The notes: generated by a model not told the origin, from the sequence alone. 7,227 nucleotides of DNA from Bifidobacterium breve (GCA_945889545.1 CAMDCC010000155.1:1-7227), one strand, 5' to 3'; shown: positions 1 through 5,995, numbered from the stretch's first letter. Numbers and translations: made by a program.

Positions 1-204
1 ACCGATCTCGAACGAATCTTCGAGCGGTTCTACCGCGTCGACCGAGCGCGCAGTCGTACCACAGGCGGAACCGGGCTCGGCCTTTCGATCGTGAGGCATG
101 TGGTGCAAGGACACGATGGCGATGTGACGGTGGACTCGATCGAGGGTGAAGGCTCGACCTTCCGCTTGGTCTTCCCCGCGCGCTCGGCGGCGAACGGAGC
201 ATGA
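1..204 (+). CDS. senX3: Sensor histidine kinase, C-terminal end only (SenX3-like)
   Basis: This is the last 67 codons of a membrane-type sensor kinase; the 5' part lies outside the window. Reading frame 1 gives a peptide with the end of the HATPase_c domain: an F-box-like segment FERFYRVDRARS (residues 8-19), then the glycine-rich G2 ATP-lid motif GGTGLGLSIV (22-31), then the terminal strands of the Bergerat fold, including GEGSTFRLVFP. In the family this domain binds ATP and phosphorylates a conserved histidine, which passes phosphate to the partner regulator. The wording of the F and G2 boxes is very close to mycobacterial SenX3 as I remember it. The stop codon (202-204) overlaps the ATG of the response regulator (201-203) as ATGA, which indicates a coupled two-gene operon. 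The identity as a kinase is secure. The SenX3 name is an inference from this short piece plus the RegX3-like partner; a PhoR-type name would be equivalent. Confidence 0.93.
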   Translation, partial: TDLERIFERFYRVDRARSRTTGGTGLGLSIVRHVVQGHDGDVTVDSIEGEGSTFRLVFPARSAANGA

Positions 205-905
205 CGGTGGATCCGGTGTTGATCTTGGTCGTCGACGACGAACAGTCGTACCGCGACGCGTTATCGGTCGCGCTCCAACGGGAAGGGTTTGCGGTCGAGA
301 CCGCGGCCGACGGGGTGGAGGCGATCGAGAAGTTCGACGCGATGCAACCAGCGCTCGTGCTGCTCGATGTGATGCTGCCTCGGATCTCCGGGGTGGACGT
401 GTGTCGCGAGATCCGTACGCGCTCCCAGGTGCCGATCCTGATGGTTACCGCTCGAAACTCGGAGATCGATGCGGTCGTCGGGCTCGAGATCGGCGCCGAC
501 GACTACATCACAAAGCCCTTTGGACTTCGGGAGCTCGTAGCGCGAGTGCGTGCCGCGCTGCGGCGGGCACCGCGGGTCGCAGTGCGTGATACGTCGGATG
601 TCGAGATCCTCGAGGTGGGGCATGTGCGTATCGATGCCGCGCGCCATGAAGTACACGTCCATGACGTTCTCACCGCATTCCCGCTCAAGGAGTTCGAGCT
701 GCTCGAGCTGTTGATGGTGAATGTGGGACGCGTGCTGTCACGCGACGTCTTGATCGACCGGGTGTGGGGCTCGAACTATTACGGCGACACCAAGACGCTC
801 GACGTACACATCAAGCGCCTGCGTTCGAAGATCGAGCCCGATCCTTCGAGTCCGAAGTCGATCGTCACGGTTCGCGGCGTCGGGTACCGGTTCGAAGCAC
901 CTTGA
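201..905 (+). CDS. regX3: OmpR/PhoB-family response regulator, RegX3-like
   Basis: A complete 234-residue two-domain DNA-binding response regulator. The receiver domain (about 6-120) has the acidic pocket D12-D13, phospho-acceptor D56 in LLDVMLP, T83 in MVTAR and K105 in the ITKPF motif. The winged-helix effector domain (about 132-232) contains PLKEFELLELL, GRVLSRDVLIDRVWG, the recognition-helix region DTKTLDVHIKRLRSKIE and the wing VTVRGVGYRFE. Length and wording match RegX3 of mycobacteria, the regulator of the phosphate-starvation response, across both domains. It would be phosphorylated by the upstream kinase and bind direct-repeat sites. Start: ATG 201 gives the ATGA overlap, but GGAG at 196-199 is too close to serve it. 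GTG 207 lies seven bases after that GGAG and is an attractive alternative start that would shorten the protein by two residues. The family is certain; the orthology to RegX3 is strong but rests on remembered sequence. Confidence 0.96.
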   Translation: MTVDPVLILVVDDEQSYRDALSVALQREGFAVETAADGVEAIEKFDAMQPALVLLDVMLPRISGVDVCREIRTRSQVPILMVTARNSEIDAVVGLEIGADDYITKPFGLRELVARVRAALRRAPRVAVRDTSDVEILEVGHVRIDAARHEVHVHDVLTAFPLKEFELLELLMVNVGRVLSRDVLIDRVWGSNYYGDTKTLDVHIKRLRSKIEPDPSSPKSIVTVRGVGYRFEAP

Positions 906-926
906 CTTCTACTGGCCAGAGTCAGG
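901..926. terminator. Weak hairpin joining the two convergent stop codons
   Basis: The bases CTTGACT (901-907) can pair with AGTCAGG (920-926): six Watson-Crick pairs plus one G-U, with a 12-base loop that itself contains the palindrome CTGGCCAG (912-919). The stem contains the TGA stop of the response regulator (903-905) on one side and the TGA stop of the convergent HD-domain gene (read as TCA, 922-924) on the other. There is no T-tract on either side, so it does not meet the usual definition of an intrinsic terminator. It is recorded because it is the only structure at the convergent junction, which is just 16 bases long (906-921). It could be chance. Confidence 0.2.
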
Positions 927-1455
927 TCGGGGTATCCGCCACCCGTTCGAGCTTCGGGCGCCAGTCATCGAGACCGGGCACGGTGAGGCCCGGAATCTTG
1001 GCGGCGTCGTCGGCGCGCCGAAGCGCCACGAGCGATGTGGAGTACTCACCGGCCTCGAATTGCGTGCGCTCGGCCTCGCGCATGGTTCCGCCCTGCAGCG
1101 CCAGCGTTGCAACGCTCATCTCGCTGAGCTGTGCGCTGTACGCCGGATCGGTGCTCACGAGGTAGCGCTTGGCCTGGTCGTGGCCGGCAACAAGTGCAGC
1201 CACGCGCGCGCCGAGGAGTGACTCGACGGCATCGGCACCGGTCGTGGCGTGCGTGGCCGGCCCGTTGGGATCCAGCACCGTGCCCAGGTCGTGCACGAGA
1301 CCGGCAACCTGGAGCTCGAAGTCGTCGGGTTCGGCGGCCGCGAGCAGTGCGCCGCACTGGAGCATGTGGTCGAGCAGATCGACCGCTTCGCCATCGTGAG
1401 CATTGGCACCGCGCTGCAGCGCGGCGAGCAGCGCGTCGACCGACTCCAGCCTCAC
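922..1455 (-). CDS. HD-domain protein related to the di-iron oxygenase PhnZ
   Basis: A 177-residue protein of the HD/PDEase superfamily, in the branch of PhnZ, the mixed-valent di-iron oxygenase that cleaves hydroxylated aminoethylphosphonate; myo-inositol oxygenase uses the same fold. Candidate iron ligands are in the expected order: H30 (LLDHMLQCG), H55-D56 (GLVHDLG), H69, H92 (AGHDQAKRYLV) and D149 (RRADDAAK). Other PhnZ-like signatures are AKRYLVS (95-101), a LALQGGTM segment with EAER (118-130), and TVPGLDDW (158-165). Compared with PhnZ from memory, the active-site glutamate of the GEA motif is kept (E23), but the lid tyrosine three residues earlier is a histidine (H20). Start: GTG 1455-1453, sharing GTGA with the upstream stop, was chosen because homology begins there; the longer open frame upstream is low-complexity antisense to the neighbour. 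It is the last gene of the ppk operon. No phosphonate genes are nearby, so the substrate is unknown. A phosphohydrolase role cannot be excluded, though the six-ligand pattern favours an oxygenase. Confidence 0.85.
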   Translation of the reverse strand: MRLESVDALLAALQRGANAHDGEAVDLLDHMLQCGALLAAAEPDDFELQVAGLVHDLGTVLDPNGPATHATTGADAVESLLGARVAALVAGHDQAKRYLVSTDPAYSAQLSEMSVATLALQGGTMREAERTQFEAGEYSTSLVALRRADDAAKIPGLTVPGLDDWRPKLERVADTPT

Positions 1456-1910
1456 CGTTGCGGCGAGAGATAACGCCCGGCGACCACGGCATCGTCGATC
1501 ACATCGAGCACCCAGATCGAGCCCTTTTCCATCCGGTCGTCGTCGAGCGGTACGCCCTGACTTCGGAAGTGGAGCAGGAGGTTTCCCATCACATCGCCAT
1601 GGGTACACAGCACCGCGGTCTCTGCAATCACCTTGTCGAGGAGCACGAGGCTGTCGTCGAGTGGCGCGCCTTCGGCCAGCGCATCTGCGAGGTCGATGCC
1701 AACGCCCGCTCGGCCCGCGATCGGCTCGATCGTCTGGCGACAACGGAGGTACGGACTCGTCACGATCCTGGTGGGGTACGCGTCGGCGATCGCGTCGGCG
1801 CTCGCGATCGCCTGTCGTCGCCCGGGCTTCGAGAGGGGTCGCCGATCATCGGGACCCTCCCACTTCGAGCGGCTGCCAGCTTTCGCGTGGCGGACGAGAT
1901 AGAGGGTCAT
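1452..1910 (-). CDS. Histidine phosphatase superfamily protein (SixA / MutT1 C-domain-like)
   Basis: A compact 152-residue branch-1 histidine phosphatase. The catalytic RH motif is at the N-terminus (MTLYLVRHAKAG, with R7 and nucleophile H8). TSPYLRCRQT (51-60) supplies further phosphate-pocket arginines, E80 is a candidate proton donor, and the second catalytic histidine is H104 in LCTHGD. Size and the absence of insertions fit the SixA-like group, which includes phosphohistidine phosphatases and the C-terminal domain of mycobacterial MutT1. It lies directly behind the Nudix gene, the same order as the two domains of MutT1, which suggests the two proteins may act together on nucleotide or diadenosine polyphosphate substrates. 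Start: ATG 1910-1908 overlaps the Nudix stop as ATGA and begins right at the conserved MTLYLVRHA, so the longer open frame to 1994 is rejected. The stop overlaps the next gene as GTGA. The fold is certain; the substrate is not. Confidence 0.93.
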   Translation of the reverse strand: MTLYLVRHAKAGSRSKWEGPDDRRPLSKPGRRQAIASADAIADAYPTRIVTSPYLRCRQTIEPIAGRAGVGIDLADALAEGAPLDDSLVLLDKVIAETAVLCTHGDVMGNLLLHFRSQGVPLDDDRMEKGSIWVLDVIDDAVVAGRYLSPQR

Positions 1911-2332
1911 GTGAGGTCGTCCATCACCTTTTGGAGCAATGCTCGGTCGTGGCCATAGGTGAGGAGTTTGCCCGCCGCGCGCACGCGGAGCCAACGGATC
2001 TCGTCGACCTCTCGATTTGGCGCGAAGTGCTCGCCGGCTTCGTCCTTTGGGAGGCCCATGGCCCAGTAGCGAACCACCTTCTTGCGGCCCGTCGAATCCC
2101 GGTAGCGGACGTCACCGAGATCTGCTCCCAGCTCGCACTCGAACCCGGTCTCCTCAGCGACCTCGCGCAGTGCGGTCTCCTCGTCACTTTCCCCCCCATC
2201 GCGCTTGCCTTTCGGGAACGTCCAATCGTCGTACTTCGGTCGGTGGACGAGGAGGATCTGATGACGGCGGCGCGGTACGCGCCCGACCCGACGGACGACG
2301 ATTCCGCCTGCGGCGCGCACGAGGTCGCTCAC
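1907..2332 (-). CDS. Nudix hydrolase, MutT1 N-domain-like
   Basis: A 141-residue single-domain Nudix hydrolase. The complete Nudix box runs from G42 to F64, with G42, E48, R56-E57, E60-E61 and G63 all in register. It is preceded by DDWTFPKGK (35-43), a sequence typical of the Ap4A-hydrolase/MutT1 branch. In the family the box binds magnesium and hydrolyses nucleoside diphosphate-linked compounds; mycobacterial MutT1 acts on 8-oxo-guanine nucleotides and diadenosine polyphosphates. Here the Nudix part stands alone, and the histidine phosphatase that is fused to it in MutT1 is the next gene, overlapping by four bases. Start: GTG 2332-2330 begins MSDLVRAAGG-like sequence (GTG read as Met) and forms GTGA with the CHAD stop. 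The longer open frame back to 2821 is antisense-type low-complexity sequence and was not used. Likely substrates are adenylylated or oxidised nucleotides; this is inference from family and context. Confidence 0.94.
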   Translation of the reverse strand: MSDLVRAAGGIVVRRVGRVPRRRHQILLVHRPKYDDWTFPKGKRDGGESDEETALREVAEETGFECELGADLGDVRYRDSTGRKKVVRYWAMGLPKDEAGEHFAPNREVDEIRWLRVRAAGKLLTYGHDRALLQKVMDDLT

Positions 2333-3834
2333 AGCCAGGCGCGCAGCTTCTTCTTGTTCACGGTGGCCCACGCCGAGGGCCACCGCTTCCGTGCCGCGAG
2401 CGCGGCGGTGTGCTCGACTGCCGCGAGCTGTCCTGCCGCAAATCCGACCCGTTCGTCGTCGGTCTTCACCGCGGCATCCCGCAACCAGTCCGCGGCAATC
2501 ACTGCGTCCTGGTGCTCGCCGAGTACGTCTTGCACGTCGACCAACGCCCGCGCGAGAGCTCGCGCCGGCTTGCCAAATGCGCGCTCCACGGATTCGGTCG
2601 CATAGCGCGCTCGCTTCACATGGATTCGCACGTTGTGCAACAGCTCGTCGCGTGGTTCGTCGGGGAGCGCAGCAACTGAGTTCCGCAGAGATCGAACTGG
2701 ACCACGAGCGAGGCCCCGGAGCACTTCTGCGTCGTCGCGGGCGTCGACGCGCAAAAGAAGGCGGGGTCGCTGTGCCGCAGCAATGAGCCGATCGAGGAGC
2801 GCGGTGTAACGAGCAGAGCACAAACCTTTGAGTAGTGCGTCGCGGGCATCAGCATGATGGGCCCGAAGCTCGGCGAGGAGTTGGTGAGCGAGGTCGCGGT
2901 CCGCCGCCGGGATCTTGGCGACGTTCCGCTCGAGCCGCGCGAGCAGAACATCGGAGTCGCGTACATCCCCGAGGAGCTCGCCGAGCCACTGCAACTCCTC
3001 GCGCAGGCCGTTGGCCCACGGTTCGTCGACGAGCTTGCGGAAGGTTCGCAGGTGCGAGCGAACCTTCCGGGCTGCCACACGCATCTGATGCACGGCCTCG
3101 GGATCGTCGCCGAGTCGAGCGCCCGGGTCGTTCGCGACGAGCACCTGGGTCGCCTCGCCGATCGCAGCACAGAGCACTTCGGCCACGCTGCCGCTTGCGC
3201 CGGCCGCCTTGACGGGCGCGGCGTCGCTGGGCGCGCTCGCGCGCGCGCCGAACAGTCGCACGATCACAGGTACGGGCTCAACGGGTTCGGCACCGACCGA
3301 TCGCAGGCGGGCGTCGAGCGCAGTGCGTTGCTGACGAGAGGCGGCGGAGTTCCACTCGACTACAAGTTCGCGAACTCGCGGCGTCGTGGCCGCACCTTCG
3401 ATGGCCTCGATGTCCTCGTCGATGATGCAGGCCACAGGCCCACCGTCGGCTGTGGTGATCGGAACACGACGTTGTGTCGTTCGAAGTGTCGCGATCGCCT
3501 CGAGTGGAGCGCCGCGAGTGAATGCCGTCACTAGATCGATGGCGACGGAAGGTGGTCGATCGGGATCACCGACATGGTGCTGCGTGGCCGGTGCGTTGTC
3601 GCCGCGGTCATCATCCGGGCTGGGAAGCGCGAGTCGCCACCCATCGTCGGTGTGATGCAACGACGCGCCCGCGCGAACCAACCGGAGGTCGTGTGTGTCC
3701 CAGCACGTCGTGAGTGTGCGGGTTGCAGTCGTGGTCCCTTCGAACACATCGCCGCCCGGGTCGGTGAGCGGCGGAACGTGGAGTTCCGGTGGCGCGGCAA
3801 AGCGGGTTCGTCGCTCGCGATCGCGCGTGCTCAT
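2329..3834 (-). CDS. CYTH-like (degenerate) + CHAD domain protein, polyphosphate-associated
   Basis: A 501-residue two-domain protein. The N-terminal half (about 5-198) aligns by eye with the actinobacterial CYTH domain (WDTHDLRLVRAGASL at 45-59, a TLRTTQRRVP strand at 117-125, RELVVEW at 155-161). The triphosphate-tunnel signature ExExK is degraded to E7-x-R9-x-R11, and other usual basic or acidic positions are replaced (H60-H61, A69, V158). The C-terminal half (about 216-497) is a helical CHAD domain with both histidine/basic motifs: EAVHQMRVAARKVRSHLR (H249) and LHNVRIHVKRARY (H400). Two LGxxxD-type helices follow them (LGDVRDSD at 288-295, LGEHQDAV at 438-445). CHAD domains bind inorganic polyphosphate and locate to polyphosphate granules, which fits the position straight after ppk1. 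The ATG (3834-3832) overlaps the ppk1 stop as ATGA and has a moderate GCAGG upstream. The protein probably binds polyphosphate; triphosphatase activity is unlikely if the signature loss is real. Confidence 0.93.
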   Translation of the reverse strand: MSTRDRERRTRFAAPPELHVPPLTDPGGDVFEGTTTATRTLTTCWDTHDLRLVRAGASLHHTDDGWRLALPSPDDDRGDNAPATQHHVGDPDRPPSVAIDLVTAFTRGAPLEAIATLRTTQRRVPITTADGGPVACIIDEDIEAIEGAATTPRVRELVVEWNSAASRQQRTALDARLRSVGAEPVEPVPVIVRLFGARASAPSDAAPVKAAGASGSVAEVLCAAIGEATQVLVANDPGARLGDDPEAVHQMRVAARKVRSHLRTFRKLVDEPWANGLREELQWLGELLGDVRDSDVLLARLERNVAKIPAADRDLAHQLLAELRAHHADARDALLKGLCSARYTALLDRLIAAAQRPRLLLRVDARDDAEVLRGLARGPVRSLRNSVAALPDEPRDELLHNVRIHVKRARYATESVERAFGKPARALARALVDVQDVLGEHQDAVIAADWLRDAAVKTDDERVGFAAGQLAAVEHTAALAARKRWPSAWATVNKKKLRAWL

Positions 3835-5894
3835 CCGCGAACCTGCGCTCGCTCGGTGGCGAGTTCCCGAAATCGTTCATGGGTCTCGACGCCCCTGACA
3901 GTGTCGACCTTGCGCCACGTGCCGTCGCTGCCGAGATCCCATGCCAGCACGTCGTCAGCGAGGTCCACCGTGAGGATCTCGGCCAGCCTCACCTTGAGGT
4001 TCGGTGCGGTCACGGGCACGAGTGCCTCAACCCTGCGGTCGAGGTTGCGGGGCATCCAATCGGCCGAGCCGATGAGGTACTCCGCCTCCACGTCGTCGGT
4101 GCCGAATCGGTAGATGCGGGAATGCTCCAAGTACCGGCCCACGATCGAGCGCACCCGAATGTGGTCAGAGAAACCGGGTACCTGAGGGCGCAAGCAGCAG
4201 ACGCCGCGGATGATCAAGTCGATCTGTGTGCCCGCGTTCGACGCGTCGTACAGCTCATCGATCAGTGTGGGGTCCACGAGGCTGTTCATCTTCAGCACGA
4301 TCCGTCCTGACGCCCCCTTCGCCGCCTCGGCCTGGATCCGCGCTCGGAGCGCGCCGCGCATCTCCTCGGGGGCCACGATCAGCCGGCGGTACTGGGTTGG
4401 GCGGCTGTATCCGGTGAGGTGGTTGAACAGCTCGGTGAGGTCGTCGCCGAGCTTCTCGTCAGCGGACAACAGGCCCAGATCCTCGTAGAGCGTGGCGGTC
4501 TGGGTGTTGTAGTTCCCAGTGCCCACGTGGCAATAGCGCCGGATCCCGTCTTCCTCCTGGCGCACGATGAGCAGGATCTTGGCGTGCGTCTTGAGCCCGA
4601 CGAGCCCGTAGACCACGTGCACACCGGCTTCTTCGAGTGACCGGGCCCGCTCGATGTTCGCTTGCTCGTCGAAGCGAGCTTTGAGCTCGACCAGGGCGAC
4701 GACTTGCTTGCCTTCTCTGGCCGCGTCGACGAGCGAGCCAACGATCGCACTCTCTGCGCCAGCAGTTCGGTAGATGGTCTGCTTGATGGCCAGCACATGC
4801 GGGTCGACGGCGGCCTGGCGCACGAATGCCTCCACCGAGGTTGCAAAAGAGTCGTAGGGGTGGTGCACGAGCACATCGCCGGCGCGCAGTACTCGGAACA
4901 GGTCGACCGGTTGGTCCTCAGTCGCGGTGAGGCGCGCATCCGTGCGCCCGGTCCAAGGTTCGTCCTTGAGCTCGGGACGGTCGAGTGCGTACACATCCCA
5001 CAGTCCGGAAAGGTCGAGCGGCCCATCGACCGTGACAACCGACGCGGGTGCCAGTTCGAGCTCGCGGCACAACACCGTCAGCACCTCGTCGGTCATCGAC
5101 GTGTCGACTTCGAGTCGAACAGCCTGCGCGCCCTTTCTCCGGCGGTGGAGCACGCTCTCGATTGCCTCGAGGAGATCCTCGTCCTCGTCATCGAGCTCGA
5201 AGTCGACATCGCGGGTCACCCGGAACGGGTGGTGGGCCACGATCACCATGCCCGGGAACAGTCGGTCGAGATGAGCGGCAATCAGTTGTTCGAGGGCTAC
5301 GAAACGCTCATCATCGGGCAACGCGACGAACCGCGGGAGCGTGGGCGGCACCTTGACGCGCGCGAAGCGGGTCTCGCCGGTCGCCGGGTCTTCCACGACC
5401 ACCGCCAGGTTCAGCGAAAGGTTCGAGATATAGGGGAAGGGATGCGCCGGATCGACGGCCAATGGGGTGAGGACGGGATACACGCGCTCGGCGAAGACTC
5501 GAGCCAGCTCGGCGCGGTCATCATCAGCGAGCTCGCCCCATTCGGGGAAGCAGATCCCCGCCTCTTCGAGCTCGGGTGCAATCTCCTTGGTGAAGACGGT
5601 CGATTGGCGGTCGACGAGTGACCGAACCTGCTCTCGGATCGAGCGCAGGGCGGTCGCGGGGTCGAGCCCGTCGGGTGAGCGAGTCCTCAACCCGGCCGCC
5701 ACCTGCTCTTGGAGGCCCGACACGCGAACTTGGAAGAACTCGTCGAGGTTCCCGGCGAAGATCGCGAGAAACTTCGCTCGCTCGAGCAGTGGGCGTGCTT
5801 GATCCTCGGCCAGCGCCAAGACGCGTGCATTGAAGTCGAGCCACGACAGCTCGCGGTTCAGGAAACGCGTCTCGTCGGTGGTGTCTGGCGGCAT
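3831..5894 (-). CDS. ppk1: Polyphosphate kinase 1
   Basis: A full-length 687-residue PPK1, which reversibly makes polyphosphate chains from ATP through a phosphohistidine intermediate. The N-terminal domain opens with the hallmark FLNRELSWLDFNARVL (11-26) and the ATP-contacting NLDEFFQVRVSGL (49-61). The head domain follows to about 315 and includes an acidic stretch near 230-241. The two phospholipase-D-like catalytic domains carry DLFRVLRAGDVLVHHPYDSF (331-350), IKQTIYRT (370-377), KARFDEQANI (405-414), the autophosphorylated histidine H437 in LKTHAKILLI, GTGNYNTQTA (458-467) and the second histidine H591 in YLEHSRIYRF. Length is normal for the family. Start: ATG 5894-5892 puts the protein seven to eight residues ahead of the conserved block. 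The open frame continues to 7010 but is only the antisense of the divergent transporter gene. There is no Shine-Dalgarno sequence, and a -10-like TACGAT lies nine bases upstream, so leaderless translation is likely. It is the first gene of a five-gene coupled operon, with PHO-box-like repeats in front. Confidence 0.98.
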   Translation of the reverse strand: MPPDTTDETRFLNRELSWLDFNARVLALAEDQARPLLERAKFLAIFAGNLDEFFQVRVSGLQEQVAAGLRTRSPDGLDPATALRSIREQVRSLVDRQSTVFTKEIAPELEEAGICFPEWGELADDDRAELARVFAERVYPVLTPLAVDPAHPFPYISNLSLNLAVVVEDPATGETRFARVKVPPTLPRFVALPDDERFVALEQLIAAHLDRLFPGMVIVAHHPFRVTRDVDFELDDEDEDLLEAIESVLHRRRKGAQAVRLEVDTSMTDEVLTVLCRELELAPASVVTVDGPLDLSGLWDVYALDRPELKDEPWTGRTDARLTATEDQPVDLFRVLRAGDVLVHHPYDSFATSVEAFVRQAAVDPHVLAIKQTIYRTAGAESAIVGSLVDAAREGKQVVALVELKARFDEQANIERARSLEEAGVHVVYGLVGLKTHAKILLIVRQEEDGIRRYCHVGTGNYNTQTATLYEDLGLLSADEKLGDDLTELFNHLTGYSRPTQYRRLIVAPEEMRGALRARIQAEAAKGASGRIVLKMNSLVDPTLIDELYDASNAGTQIDLIIRGVCCLRPQVPGFSDHIRVRSIVGRYLEHSRIYRFGTDDVEAEYLIGSADWMPRNLDRRVEALVPVTAPNLKVRLAEILTVDLADDVLAWDLGSDGTWRKVDTVRGVETHERFRELATERAQVRG

Positions 5895-5903
5895 CGTCGT
5901 CGC

Positions 5904-5909
5904 ATCGTA
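5904..5909 (-). promoter_or_regulatory. Candidate -10 element of the ppk1 operon
   Basis: On the minus strand the hexamer TACGAT (TANNNT type) ends nine bases before the ppk1 ATG. A transcript starting at the usual distance would begin at or within two bases of the start codon, which fits the absence of a ribosome binding site. No good -35 hexamer lies 16-18 bases upstream; the region there is GC-rich (GGCGGG). This is what one expects of an activator-dependent promoter, with the direct repeats at 5944-5965 sitting just upstream. Predicted by eye only. Confidence 0.45.
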
Positions 5910-5943
5910 CCGGTGACGTTCGAGGCCCGCCCCGGGCGAATTC

Positions 5944-5965
5944 GTAAGGTGAACGATCGGTAAAC
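5944..5965 (-). promoter_or_regulatory. PHO-box-like direct repeat (RegX3/PhoP-type site)
   Basis: Read on the minus strand, two 11-base units follow each other without a gap: GTTTACCGATC (5965-5955) and GTTCACCTTAC (5954-5944). They share GTTnACC and the last C. Actinobacterial PhoP and RegX3 sites are built from such 11-base direct repeat units with a GTTCACC core, so spacing and core both match what is known. A third, poorly matching unit (GAATTCGCCCG, 5943-5933) could extend it. The site lies just upstream of where the -35 of the ppk1 promoter would be, and also upstream of the divergent transporter promoter. The window encodes a RegX3-like regulator, so local control is a natural inference. 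Confidence 0.55.
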
Positions 5966-5989
5966 GACCGTATGGAGGCCGGTCCCGGC

Positions 5990-5995
5990 TACTTT
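5990..5995 (+). promoter_or_regulatory. Candidate -10 element of the divergent MFS gene
   Basis: TACTTT (TANNNT type) is followed by exactly seven bases and then the GTG start at 6003, so a transcript would begin at the G of the start codon. No Shine-Dalgarno sequence is present between it and the GTG. The -35 position (around 5967-5972) holds no good consensus. The PHO-box-like repeats end two bases upstream of that position, so one activator site could serve both directions. Predicted by eye only. Confidence 0.4.

Noticed and set aside
922..1455. Naming the HD-domain gene phnZ.
   Set aside because: No phosphonate pathway genes are present and the lid tyrosine is replaced, so function cannot be transferred by name.
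1456..1743. Upstream extension of the HD-domain gene to an ATG at 1743.
   Set aside because: The added residues are an Arg/Pro-rich out-of-frame reading of the histidine phosphatase gene; homology starts at GTG 1455, which also makes the GTGA overlap.
1911..1994. Upstream extension of the histidine phosphatase gene to an ATG at 1994.
   Set aside because: The conserved N-terminus MTLYLVRHA begins exactly at ATG 1910, and the ATGA overlap supports it.
1403..2605. A 400-codon plus-strand open frame across the histidine phosphatase, Nudix and CHAD genes.
   Set aside because: It is antisense to three well-supported genes, starts in low-complexity Arg/Ser-rich sequence and has no domain signature.
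2333..2821. Upstream extension of the Nudix gene to an ATG at 2821.
   Set aside because: The sequence is an out-of-frame reading of the CHAD gene; the Nudix fold is complete from GTG 2332.
2854..3534. A 226-codon plus-strand open frame within the CHAD gene.
   Set aside because: It is a shadow of the CYTH-CHAD coding frame; the minus-strand protein carries the conserved domains.
4662..5621. A 319-codon plus-strand open frame inside ppk1.
   Set aside because: It is fully antisense to conserved PPK1 coding sequence and its translation shows no recognisable motif.
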